Positions 17,257 to 25,055 of a stretch of 64,000 nucleotides of DNA are shown here, piece by piece; the first letter of the stretch is position 1, and each line of letters opens with the position of its first letter. Below the pieces are notes generated by a model. The model was not told the DNA's origin. It saw only the letters and a program-made list of their open reading frames with translations, and made no database searches. The position numbers and the translations under genes are program-made. This stretch comes from an uncultured Clostridium sp. (lineage in GTDB: Bacteria > Bacillota > Clostridia > TANB77 > CAG-508), in the NCBI GenBank assembly GCA_900553945.1, contig USFR01000004.1, forward strand, positions 62,001-126,000. The letters are read 5' to 3'.

Positions 17257-18414
17257 TTGAAAAATATTAAATTTAAAATTGTTGTAATAGTTGTGGCTAT
17301 ATTTGCAATTTTAGCTTTATATCCCAAAAAGGTTTCATCAGATTATGTATCAAATTTGCGTGATCAACAAGCAAATTTACAAAGTCAGCTTGAAGCTTCA
17401 AATGCACAAGTTGAAATAATTCAATCTGATGTTTCTGAATTGGTTAATGAAGTGGCACAGTTAAATGAACAAATAACTTCACAGCAATTAGAGGTTCAAT
17501 TATTGCAAACACAGAAAAAAGAATTACAAACCAAAATAGAAGAAACAGAAAATGATTTAAATAAAGCAATTGAAGATTATAATAAACAAAAAACTCAATT
17601 AGAAACTAGATTAGTAGCTTCATATAAAGCGGGTAATACAACTTATTTGGATTTGTTATTACAATCAAGTTCGTTGTCAGAATTTATTTCTAATTATTAT
17701 ATGATTTCAAAAATTGTTGAGTCTGATCAATTATTATTAACTCAGATTGAAGAAGAAAAAAAGCAATTAGAGTTGTCAAAGTTAGAATTAAAAAAGCAAA
17801 AAAAACAATTGTCAGAAACAACGGAAGAGAGTGAAAATAAAGCAGTTGCATTAGAGAATATGATAGTTATAAAAAATAATTATATTAGTCAATTATCTGC
17901 AGAAGAAGCTAAATATGCAAATGATATAATTACAATGCAAACAGAAATAAAAAAGGTTGAAGCTGAAATTTTAACAGCTGCCACATTAAATATTGGATAC
18001 GATTATGTTGGCGGTGAGATGGCTTGGCCTGTACCGGGACATACAATAATTACATCAAACTTTGGAATGAGAACACACCCTATTACAGGTGTATATAAAT
18101 TACACACAGGTGTTGATATATCAGCATCAATAGGCGATACATTTATTGCAGCTAATGATGGTGTAGTCGCTAAGGCGGAATATAATACTGCATATGGAAA
18201 TATGGTTTTAATTAATCATGGTGGTGGAGTTTCAACATTATATGCTCATGGTTCTCAGATAATGGTTCAAGTAGGGCAAGAGGTAAAAAGAGGTGATGAG
18301 GTTTTAAAAGTTGGAAGTACAGGATATTCAACAGGGCCACATGCACATTTTGAGGTAAGGATTAATGGACAATATGTTGATCCTATGCCATATATTACTA
18401 CGAAGAATAATTAA
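17257..18414 (+). CDS. EnvC-like coiled-coil M23 protein (FtsEX-linked)
   Basis: Extracellular peptidoglycan hydrolase or hydrolase activator of 385 aa. An N-terminal signal/anchor (VVIVVAIFAILALYP) precedes a long coiled coil (about residues 35-240), interrupted by RLVASYKAGNTTYLDLLLQ, then a C-terminal M23 (LytM) domain. Zn-ligand positions are visible as HPITG...LHTGVDIS and HAHFE, so it may be an active endopeptidase. This layout matches PcsB/EnvC-type partners of FtsEX. Start TTG at 17257, with GGAGG in the ftsX 3' end at rather long spacing. A paralogue follows directly. Confidence 0.88.
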   Translation: MKNIKFKIVVIVVAIFAILALYPKKVSSDYVSNLRDQQANLQSQLEASNAQVEIIQSDVSELVNEVAQLNEQITSQQLEVQLLQTQKKELQTKIEETENDLNKAIEDYNKQKTQLETRLVASYKAGNTTYLDLLLQSSSLSEFISNYYMISKIVESDQLLLTQIEEEKKQLELSKLELKKQKKQLSETTEESENKAVALENMIVIKNNYISQLSAEEAKYANDIITMQTEIKKVEAEILTAATLNIGYDYVGGEMAWPVPGHTIITSNFGMRTHPITGVYKLHTGVDISASIGDTFIAANDGVVAKAEYNTAYGNMVLINHGGGVSTLYAHGSQIMVQVGQEVKRGDEVLKVGSTGYSTGPHAHFEVRINGQYVDPMPYITTKNN

Positions 18415-18435
18415 TGTAATTAGGAGGAATTTATA

Positions 18436-19668
18436 TTGAAACACATAAGAAACAAGAAAATTGTAGCTGTTTTGATTAGTATTTTAATGGTTACGATTTT
18501 GGGAAATATTTTAGTTAGTTTTGCTGCAACTTCTTCGGCGGATTTGGAAAAAGAACGAAAAGCGAATGAGAGCAAAATAAACGAAGCGAAAGATGAGCAA
18601 AATGAAGTTAGAACAAAAATGACAGCGATTCAAAAAGAAGTTGAAGAATTGAATGGCAAAATTGCAAGTTATGAAAATGAGATTGATGATTTGACATCAC
18701 AAATTGATGAAACTTCTGCAAATATTGATACGATGACTCAGGAGCTTACTAAAAAGGAAAAAGAACTTGAGGAAAAAGAAGAATTACTAAAGAAAAGATT
18801 AGTAGCCTCTTATAAAGCAGGAAGTACATCCTACTTAGATGTTTTATTAAGTTCAGGAAGTTTAACAAATTTTTTATCTAATTATTATTTAATTGAACAA
18901 TTAGCTGAATCAGATCAAAAATTAATTGATACAATTACAACTACAAAAAATCAAGTTGCTGAAGCAAAAACACAATTAGAGGAAAACAAAAAATCTTTGG
19001 AGGATGCAAGAGAGTTGCAAGAGAATAAAAAGAATGCTTTAGCCGTTAACAAGAGTGAAAAAAATGAAAAGGTTGCTCAATTAAGTGATGAGGATAAAAA
19101 ATTACAACAACAAATAGAAGATATGCAATCACAAGATTCCGCAATTAGAGCTGCAATTAAAAAAGCTCAAGCTGCTGAAGAGGCTGCCAGAAAAGCTGCT
19201 GCAGCTAATAAAAATAATGGAAATAAAAACAATGGTAATAACAGTTCAAGTCCATCATCAAATCCAGGAGGATTCATATATCCGGTTCCATCTGCATATG
19301 CTAAAATAACTACAGGTTTATATTATTCTAATGGTTCTTATCATGGTGGAGTTGATTTCGGATCTGGAGGAATTGCAGGTCAACCAGTATATGCTGTTAA
19401 ATCTGGTACAGTTATACTTGCACTTGCATTAACAACAAGTTATGGAAATTATGTAGTAATTGATCATCATGATGGTACATATACTTTATATGCTCATGGT
19501 CAAGCAGGTTCAATTTGTGTTTCACCTGGTCAAAGTGTTTCACAAGGACAGCAAATTATGAAAGTTGGAAGTACTGGAAATTCAACAGGAGCACATTTGC
19601 ATTTTGAAGTAAGAGTAAGTCCAGGTGGATATAACAACCGTGTAAGTCCTTTAAATTATTTACCATAA
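18436..19668 (+). CDS. Second EnvC-like coiled-coil M23 protein
   Basis: A tandem paralogue of the previous gene, 410 aa. Signal/anchor VAVLISILMVTILGNILVSF, a coiled coil with the same RLVASYKAGSTSYLDVLLSS break, an Ala-rich then Asn/Gly/Ser-rich linker (about residues 265-290) and a C-terminal M23 domain with YHGGVDFG and HLHFEVRV supplying the zinc ligands. TTG start at 18436 with AGGAGG upstream. The linker and catalytic domain differ much more from the neighbour than the coiled coil does, suggesting duplication with changed substrate or partner. Confidence 0.88.
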   Translation: MKHIRNKKIVAVLISILMVTILGNILVSFAATSSADLEKERKANESKINEAKDEQNEVRTKMTAIQKEVEELNGKIASYENEIDDLTSQIDETSANIDTMTQELTKKEKELEEKEELLKKRLVASYKAGSTSYLDVLLSSGSLTNFLSNYYLIEQLAESDQKLIDTITTTKNQVAEAKTQLEENKKSLEDARELQENKKNALAVNKSEKNEKVAQLSDEDKKLQQQIEDMQSQDSAIRAAIKKAQAAEEAARKAAAANKNNGNKNNGNNSSSPSSNPGGFIYPVPSAYAKITTGLYYSNGSYHGGVDFGSGGIAGQPVYAVKSGTVILALALTTSYGNYVVIDHHDGTYTLYAHGQAGSICVSPGQSVSQGQQIMKVGSTGNSTGAHLHFEVRVSPGGYNNRVSPLNYLP

Positions 19669-19755
19669 TAAATTATGATATAGACAGGGCGTTTTTAATA
19701 GCGCCCTAATTTCTATAATAAAAAGTTCTTTGAGATTCTGATTATAGAAATTAAT

Positions 19756-19846
19756 AATGCACAGAAATTTGCTTTGCAAATTTTGCACACGAACAAAAAC
19801 GTGGTCTTAAAAATGTTATAATAAGTACAAATATTATAAATAGCCC
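19756..19846 (+). repeat. Leader-like structured element upstream of ctpA (copy A)
   Basis: About 90 nt closely matching a segment before glmU (55376-55465): both read AATGCACAGA, an ATTTG..TTTGCAAATTTTGC block, a small hairpin and CTTAAAAA. Here the hairpin stem is CACG...CGTG; in the other copy it is CGCG...CGCG, a compensatory change. It ends about 40 nt before the ctpA start and could be a 5' leader RNA, a DNA regulatory element or a mobile repeat. Confidence 0.5.
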
Positions 19847-19885
19847 GCTTTTGTTTTTTACAACATATGGAGGTAGAAAATAGTT

Positions 19886-21100
19886 ATGAATGAAGAAGAC
19901 AAGAAGTATAATGTAAGAGTTAAAGTTATCGTGGCTGTAATGATTACGTTTATAATTACATTATGTGGGACAGTAGTAGTGTATGATAAATACTTATCAT
20001 ACAAGGGATTAATTATAAAAGATTATGAATCATCTGGTGATATAGCTAATGATATTAATCTTTTAAAAACAGTGATTGAGAAAAAGTACAAAGGTGAAAT
20101 TGATGATAGCAAATTAGAGCAAGCTGCATTAAAAGGATATATAGAAGGATTAGGAGACGAGTATACAGAGTTTTTAACACAAGATGAATGGGATGATTTA
20201 GATTCTTCTTTATCTGATTTTGTGGGAATTGGCGTGTATATGTCTCAATTAAAAAATTCAAGTGATGCTGTAATTATTGGAGTAATTGATGATGATACAC
20301 CTGCAGGAAAGGCTGGAATTCAAGCTGGAGATATAATAAAAGAAGTTGATGGTGAAGATGTTTCCGGAAAAGGAACGGAATATGTTTCTTCAAAAGTTAA
20401 AGGACCTGAAGGAACTAAAGTTAGTATGAAAGTTTTACGTGGCGATCAAGAAATTGAATTTACAATGACACGTGAACAAGTTAAGGTTTATAAAATTAAA
20501 CATGAGATGTTAGAAAATAATATTGGATATATTGATTTTGATTCATTCACAGATACAAGTGCTGATGAATTTAAAGAAGCATATAATGATTTAAAAAATA
20601 ATGGTGCCACTTCTTTAATAGTTGATTTAAGAAATAATACAGGTGGATATGTAAAATCTGCTTTAGAGATTGCTGATTTATTTGTTGATTCAGGAAAAAC
20701 ATTATTAATAACAGAAGATAAGGCTGGAAATAGAACTGTTCAAAAATCATCAAATGGAAAAACAATTGATATGCTAGTTGTTGTATTAGTTAATGAATAC
20801 ACAGCTAGTGCATCTGAAATTTTAACTGGAATTTTTAAAGACTATGGAATTGCTAAAGTTGTAGGAACTAAAACATATGGAAAAGGTGTTATTCAAGAGG
20901 TATATCCTGATGTATTAGGTACTGAGATTGGTGGTGCTTTAAAAGTTACTGTTTCAGAATATTTTACTCCAAATGAAAATAAAATTAACAAAATTGGAAT
21001 AATTCCTGATGTAGAAATTGAATTAAATGAAGATGATTCAGTGAAGATAACTAAAGAGAATGATGCTCAGTTACAAAAGGCAATTGAATTATTAAAATAA
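19886..21100 (+). CDS. CtpA-type carboxyl-terminal processing protease (S41)
   Basis: A 404-aa membrane-anchored serine protease acting outside the cytoplasmic membrane. One N-terminal transmembrane segment (about residues 12-32), an N-terminal helical region with YIEGLGDEYTEFLTQDEW, a PDZ domain (about 95-175: VGIGVYMSQ, DTPAGKAGIQAGDIIKEVDG) and the S41 catalytic domain with the nucleophile Ser in EYTASASEIL and the Lys in KTYGKGVIQ. GGAGG precedes the ATG. Lying just past ftsEX and two EnvC-like genes, it probably takes part in cell-wall protein maturation or turnover. Confidence 0.93.
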   Translation: MNEEDKKYNVRVKVIVAVMITFIITLCGTVVVYDKYLSYKGLIIKDYESSGDIANDINLLKTVIEKKYKGEIDDSKLEQAALKGYIEGLGDEYTEFLTQDEWDDLDSSLSDFVGIGVYMSQLKNSSDAVIIGVIDDDTPAGKAGIQAGDIIKEVDGEDVSGKGTEYVSSKVKGPEGTKVSMKVLRGDQEIEFTMTREQVKVYKIKHEMLENNIGYIDFDSFTDTSADEFKEAYNDLKNNGATSLIVDLRNNTGGYVKSALEIADLFVDSGKTLLITEDKAGNRTVQKSSNGKTIDMLVVVLVNEYTASASEILTGIFKDYGIAKVVGTKTYGKGVIQEVYPDVLGTEIGGALKVTVSEYFTPNENKINKIGIIPDVEIELNEDDSVKITKENDAQLQKAIELLK

Positions 21101-21327
21101 TATGATGTGGATATTAACAATTAAAATGTTAGTATCCATTTTTTGTAAGTGAAAGATTTTCAAGTGTTATGTTATATAAAGATGACAATTTTATTAGAAT
21201 TTTTATATGAATTTGATAAAATAATTTTTTTTATGTAAAAAATAAAAAAATGTAGCTTTTCTAATACTTGAAAATAGGCACTTTTAGAATTAAGGATAAA
21301 AAAATCAAAAAAAGTTTCAAAAAAATG

Positions 21328-21356
21328 TTGACAAGAGGAACAAAATCTAGTATACT
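21328..21356 (+). promoter_or_regulatory. Promoter of the tRNA-Val-Asp-Phe cluster
   Basis: TTGACA (21328-21333), exactly 17 bp, then TATACT (21351-21356); the first tRNA begins 33 nt further on. A strong stable-RNA promoter. Confidence 0.8.
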
Positions 21357-21388
21357 AGGTCTTGTCAGCGAGATACTGACAAAGAAAT

Positions 21389-21464
21389 GGTCGCTTAGCT
21401 CAGCTGGGAGAGCATCTGCCTTACAAGCAGGAGGTCATAGGTTCGAACCCTATAGCGACCACCA
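21389..21464 (+). tRNA. tRNA-Val (anticodon TAC)
   Basis: Cloverleaf with acceptor GGTCGCT / AGCGACC, anticodon loop CTTACAA, T arm ATAGG-TTCGAAC-CCTAT and encoded CCA. Confidence 0.96.
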
Positions 21465-21470
21465 TTTTAT

Positions 21471-21547
21471 GGCCCGGTAGTTCAGTTGGTTAGAACGCTA
21501 GCCTGTCACGCTAGAGGTCGACGGTTCGAGCCCGTTCCGGGTCGCCA
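21471..21547 (+). tRNA. tRNA-Asp (anticodon GTC)
   Basis: Acceptor GGCCCGG / CCGGGTC, anticodon loop CTGTCAC, T arm GACGG-TTCGAGC-CCGTT and encoded CCA. It follows tRNA-Val after 6 nt. Confidence 0.96.
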
Positions 21548-21548
21548 G

Positions 21549-21575
21549 AAACTATCTAGATTCCTAGATAGTTTT
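21549..21575 (+). terminator. Terminator between tRNA-Asp and tRNA-Phe
   Basis: AACTATCTAG pairs with CTAGATAGTT (10 bp, 4-nt loop), then TTTTAATTTTTATTTTT. Being internal to the cluster it probably attenuates rather than blocks tRNA-Phe expression. Confidence 0.65.
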
Positions 21576-21588
21576 AATTTTTATTTTT

Positions 21589-21664
<76 letters not shown>

Positions 21665-21680
21665 CTGTTTAAAAAACTTA

Positions 21681-21726
21681 GAGTATTAATGATTTGAAGA
21701 ATTTCATTGATACTCTTTTTTTTTTA
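21681..21726 (+). terminator. Terminator of the tRNA cluster
   Basis: GAGTATTAATGA pairs imperfectly with TCATTGATACTC and is followed by ten T residues. Confidence 0.75.
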
Positions 21727-21924
21727 AATTATCACATTAGTTTAGAATAAGGACACTGCTATGTCAATAGTTGGGGTGAAATTTTAAAAAAAGTATTTCA
21801 TCTAAATATTTTTGAGTTTCTAATTTTAAAATATGTTTTTTGTGTCTAAAAATGTTGCATAGATTGAAAAATATAGTTATAATACATTTTGTGGGAAGAT
21901 AGAGAAAAAGGAATGATATATAAT

Positions 21925-22398
21925 ATGAAAAAAAATAGTCGAATTATTGTATTAATTTTATTTGTAATAATTGTAATAGCTGCAGTGTTAGGAATTTTCG
22001 TATACAACAAGGAGCACAATGTTCAGACTAATAAGAAGGAAGCTGAAGAATTAGTTGAAGAAACAGCTAATATTAGTGATTTTAAGAATAAATTGCAAGA
22101 AGCTGGACTTGATATTACAGCTGAAGCTGAAAATACTGAATGTGAATTAATAGGTGCAAGTGAAGGTGAATCATATATGATTTCTGATTCTTTAATTCAA
22201 GTGTATAAATTTGATTCTACAAAGTCAGATGAGTTAACAGTTTCTAATTTGAAAAAGGCGAAAGAAGAAGGAAAAGTTGTAATGCCATCTTTTAATAATT
22301 ATGAACTTAAGGTTGTTTATAATAAGGGATTGATTTTAGTAAATGTTGAGGATCATCCTGATAAGGATAAAATTATTGAGGTGTTTAATAATTTGTAA
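21925..22398 (+). CDS. Membrane-anchored hypothetical protein
   Basis: About 157 aa with one N-terminal transmembrane helix (IIVLILFVIIVIAAVLGIFV) and an extracytoplasmic alpha/beta domain. The region NISDFKNKLQEAGLDITAEA with SLIQVYKFDSTKS and ELKVVYNKGLILVNVEDHP resembles small lipoprotein-like domains of unknown function in Clostridia, but I cannot name a family. An in-frame ATG at 21913 lies directly on the AAAAGGA site, so 21925 is preferred. It is a single gene, followed by a clear terminator. Confidence 0.7.
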   Translation: MKKNSRIIVLILFVIIVIAAVLGIFVYNKEHNVQTNKKEAEELVEETANISDFKNKLQEAGLDITAEAENTECELIGASEGESYMISDSLIQVYKFDSTKSDELTVSNLKKAKEEGKVVMPSFNNYELKVVYNKGLILVNVEDHPDKDKIIEVFNNL

Positions 22399-22413
22399 TT
22401 TTAAATTTTGTGT

Positions 22414-22447
22414 GACCTTTATTACGATGAGTAATAGAGGTCTTTTT
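22414..22447 (+). terminator. Terminator of the 21925-22398 gene
   Basis: GACCTTTATTAC pairs with GTAATAGAGGTC (12-bp arms with one mismatch), then TTTTTATT. Confidence 0.75.
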
Positions 22448-22454
22448 ATTGTAT

Positions 22455-22662
22455 TAACTTCAAAAAGTCATATTATTTTTTTTCGCACCTTGCTGTCGCA
22501 TTCCTCGGTTTTTTGAAAATAAAAAATGTCAATTTTGATGTTATCTACATCACATTGACATTTTCTAATTTTCAAACCGGGTAGAATGCTTCAATCGAGC
22601 TCACTACGTTTGCTTGGTCCCTGCGCGGTGATTCAAAAAATTAATATGATTTTTTGAAGTTA
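22455..22662. repeat. Nested-hairpin intergenic element, copy 2
   Basis: About 208 bp. The outer arms begin TAACTTCAAAAA and end with its complement. The core has CACCTTGCTGTCGCATTC, an inner hairpin around 22517-22575 (GAAAAT...ATTTTC arms), then GGGTAGAATGCTTCAATCGA, a short palindrome-like block and GGTCCCTGCGCG. GCATTC and GAATGC can pair across the inner hairpin. Core motifs are shared with the copy at 58378-58572, but the outer and inner stems are different sequences. Confidence 0.7.
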
Positions 22663-22745
22663 GTAGCAATAAGAAATAATGTTTGATTATGAATGGATTA
22701 TATGATAAAATTTCTTTGTAATTTTTTAGTAGAATGGGTGAAATT

Positions 22746-23954
22746 ATGAAGAAAAAAATTTTATTAATAATAATTTTGGCGATTTTGATAATTTTAGGAA
22801 TACATTTTGTTCAAACAAAGTGGAAACATAATGAAGTAAATCAAAGTAATGAAAATTCAACTAAAGTAAGTGAAGTTGAACCACAAAAAGAAGACATTAC
22901 AATTAATATGACAGTAGCAGGAGATGTACTTTGTCATAATACTAATTTTTTTGATGCATATAATGCTTCAACAGATTCATACGATTTTTCATACACATTT
23001 GAAGATATAAAAAAATATTTTGATAATGCTGATATTGCAATTGGAACTCTAGAAGCTAATTTTGCTGGTAAAGCAGCAGGGTATAGCAATTATCCTTTAT
23101 TTAATGCACCAGAGCAATTAGCTACTGATTTAAAAGAATTGGGATTTGATGTTTTAGCCACAGCGAATAACCATTGTTTAGATAAAGGCTTTTCAGGTAT
23201 GGTAAATACATTAGCAGAACTTGATAAGGCTGGAATTGAGCATATGGGAACTTATGCTACAGAAGAGGATAGCGAAAAATATTTAATTAAAGATGTTAAT
23301 GGAATTAAAATGGCGTTTTTAGATTATACATATGGAACTAATGGAATTGAATTACCTAAAGGAAAAGAATTTGCTATTAATATGATTGATAAAGATAAAA
23401 TAAAGAAAGATATTGAAAAGGTTAAGAAGGAAAATGTTGATGTAGTTTGTGTGAATATGCATTGGGGACAAGAATATAAATTAACACCAACATCTGAGCA
23501 AGAAGAATTGGCTGATTTCTTATTTCAAAATGGAGCAGATTTAATATTAGGAAGTCATACGCATTGCTTAGAGCCTATGGAAAAAAGGACAGTAACAATG
23601 CCAGATGGAACGACTAAAGATGGATTTGTTATTTATTCATTAGGAAATTTTATGTCTGGTCAAAAGGCTGATAATTCAAGACAATCTGTTATTTTAGATA
23701 TTAAATTAACTAAAGCAGGCAAGGACGGAAAAATTAGTATAGATTCAGTTACATACACACCAATTTATATGTATAATTATTACACGTCAAAATCAGCACA
23801 TAGATTTAAAGTTATGGATATAGAAGCTGAAATTGCTAAATATGAAGCAGGTGATACAAAGATAGGTGCAACTATGTACAACACTTTGAAAAAGGAATTA
23901 CAAGGCGTTTACAAGGTTGTTGGAGATGAAATATTGCCAGAGGAAAAGGAGTAG
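22746..23954 (+). CDS. CapA-family (poly-gamma-glutamate synthesis type) metallophosphatase
   Basis: A 402-aa exported or membrane-anchored protein with an N-terminal hydrophobic segment (ILLIIILAILIILGIHF) and a CapA-type calcineurin-like domain: NMTVAGDVLCHN, GTLEANFAG, ATANNHCLDKGFSGM, CVNMHWGQEY and LILGSHTHCLEPME supply the metal-binding Asp/His/Asn set. Members include CapA/PgsA of poly-gamma-glutamate capsule systems and many stand-alone surface phosphoesterases. No capB/capC is nearby, so a capsule role is not implied. Start at 22746 (MKKKILL) rather than 22734 because GGGTGA spaces properly to it. Confidence 0.85.
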   Translation: MKKKILLIIILAILIILGIHFVQTKWKHNEVNQSNENSTKVSEVEPQKEDITINMTVAGDVLCHNTNFFDAYNASTDSYDFSYTFEDIKKYFDNADIAIGTLEANFAGKAAGYSNYPLFNAPEQLATDLKELGFDVLATANNHCLDKGFSGMVNTLAELDKAGIEHMGTYATEEDSEKYLIKDVNGIKMAFLDYTYGTNGIELPKGKEFAINMIDKDKIKKDIEKVKKENVDVVCVNMHWGQEYKLTPTSEQEELADFLFQNGADLILGSHTHCLEPMEKRTVTMPDGTTKDGFVIYSLGNFMSGQKADNSRQSVILDIKLTKAGKDGKISIDSVTYTPIYMYNYYTSKSAHRFKVMDIEAEIAKYEAGDTKIGATMYNTLKKELQGVYKVVGDEILPEEKE

Positions 23955-23957
23955 AAA

Positions 23958-24512
23958 ATGAAAGAGGAATTTATTAGTTTATTAAGAAGTACAAATAGGG
24001 AAGGAATTGAGGAAGTAATTCAATTTTTAGAAAAATCAGATTTTTATAAAGCACCAGCAAGTACAAGATTTCATGGAAGTTTTGAGGGTGGTTTATTAGA
24101 ACATAGTATGAAGGTATATGAGATATTAAAACACAAAGTTAAAAATTCTGTATTGGATTTAAATGTTTCAGATGATACTTTAATTATAATTGCGTTGTTG
24201 CATGATATTTGTAAGGTTAATTTTTACAAAGTAGATTACAGAAATGCTAAAAATGAAAGAGGAGAATGGGAGAAGGTTCCTTATTATACAGTTGATGATA
24301 CAATTCCATATGGACATGGTGAGAAGTCTGTTATGATGATTACAGAGTATATGAAATTAACTGTTGAAGAGAAATATTGCATTCGTTGGCATATGGGATT
24401 TACAGAACCAAAAGAAGCTTATAATACTTTGGGACAAGCTTTTAAGAAATTCCCACTTGCTTTGATTTTACATGAAGCAGATTTAGAAGCAACTTATTTT
24501 TATAATATATAG
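23958..24512 (+). CDS. HD-domain hydrolase
   Basis: A 184-aa HD-family protein: GSFEGGLLEHSMKVYEIL (first His), ALLHDICKVNFYKVDY (HD), GHGEKSVMMI and IRWHMGF complete the metal ligands. This arrangement is seen in small HD proteins also found in phages and plasmids; the substrate is unknown. It begins 4 nt after the capA-like stop codon and is followed by a terminator, so the two genes form a short operon. Confidence 0.85.
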   Translation: MKEEFISLLRSTNREGIEEVIQFLEKSDFYKAPASTRFHGSFEGGLLEHSMKVYEILKHKVKNSVLDLNVSDDTLIIIALLHDICKVNFYKVDYRNAKNERGEWEKVPYYTVDDTIPYGHGEKSVMMITEYMKLTVEEKYCIRWHMGFTEPKEAYNTLGQAFKKFPLALILHEADLEATYFYNI

Positions 24513-24551
24513 AGAGTGTGTAGAAAGAATAAATAATATAAATAGGAATAT

Positions 24552-24581
24552 AATACTACCGTATGTGGTAGTATTTCTTTT
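24552..24581 (+). terminator. Terminator of the capA-like/HD operon
   Basis: AATACTACC pairs with GGTAGTATT around a 6-nt loop, followed by TCTTTT. Confidence 0.7.
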
Positions 24582-24687
24582 ATGGAATGTAAGATGAAAA
24601 TTAATTGATACTTGTTTAAATGCACAAGATCAATATGCAAGAATGATTGAATATTATTTAGGATGATTTCAAAGTGCAATTTTTAGT

Positions 24688-24718
24688 ATTTCAAAGTGCA
24701 AAATTTGCACTTTGAAAT
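24688..24718. repeat. 31-bp palindrome with an adjacent half-copy
   Basis: ATTTCAAAGTGCAAA and its exact reverse complement flank a single A, with no following T-run that would make it a terminator. A direct copy of one arm (ATTTCAAAGTGCAA) lies just upstream at about 24666. It could be a binding site or cruciform-forming sequence; it lies in an intergenic stretch of about 340 bp. Confidence 0.5.
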
Positions 24719-24740
24719 TGCTTTGGGAAAAATAAAAGAG

Positions 24741-24773
24741 CTGGTATGCAAAATGATGCATCCAGTTTTTTTT
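24741..24773 (+). terminator. Terminator-like hairpin with long T-run
   Basis: CTGGTATGC pairs with GCATCCAG (one bulge), followed by eight T. No intact gene ends directly upstream, so it may serve readthrough from the HD gene or be the relic of a lost gene. Confidence 0.5.
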
Positions 24774-24854
24774 GTTTCTCTTGTTCATTTTTTTTCGATA
24801 TGTTATATTAAATGTAGTTTGATATGAGATTAACAAAAGAAAAGAGGAAAAAGC

Positions 24855-25052
24855 GTGAATAAAGTGGTGGAAGAGAATAAAATTGCACAACAAAATGTTT
24901 TAAAAAGTTTTTGCACGAAATTTCTAGGTCAAGAAAGTATAATAATTAAACCAGAGGATATAGATTTCATAAAAGATTGTTTACGAAAAATAGTAACTTA
25001 TGAAAAAAATATATTAGATGAACAGTATGAAGATTCAAAAAAAATGATTTAG
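24855..25052 (+). CDS. Short ORF, probable 5' piece of the following gene
   Basis: GTG start; the product ends EQYEDSKKMI. The stop is in the same frame as the 585-aa downstream ORF. An A8 run lies just before the end. Reading one base differently after that run gives NDLDFDFEEMR, a more protein-like continuation that closes at 25078. This suggests the ORF and its neighbour were once one gene, now split by an A-tract indel plus a second nearby change, or that the run supports programmed slippage. The fragment alone (65 aa) has no recognisable domain. Confidence 0.5.
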   Translation: MNKVVEENKIAQQNVLKSFCTKFLGQESIIIKPEDIDFIKDCLRKIVTYEKNILDEQYEDSKKMI

Positions 25053-25055
25053 ATT

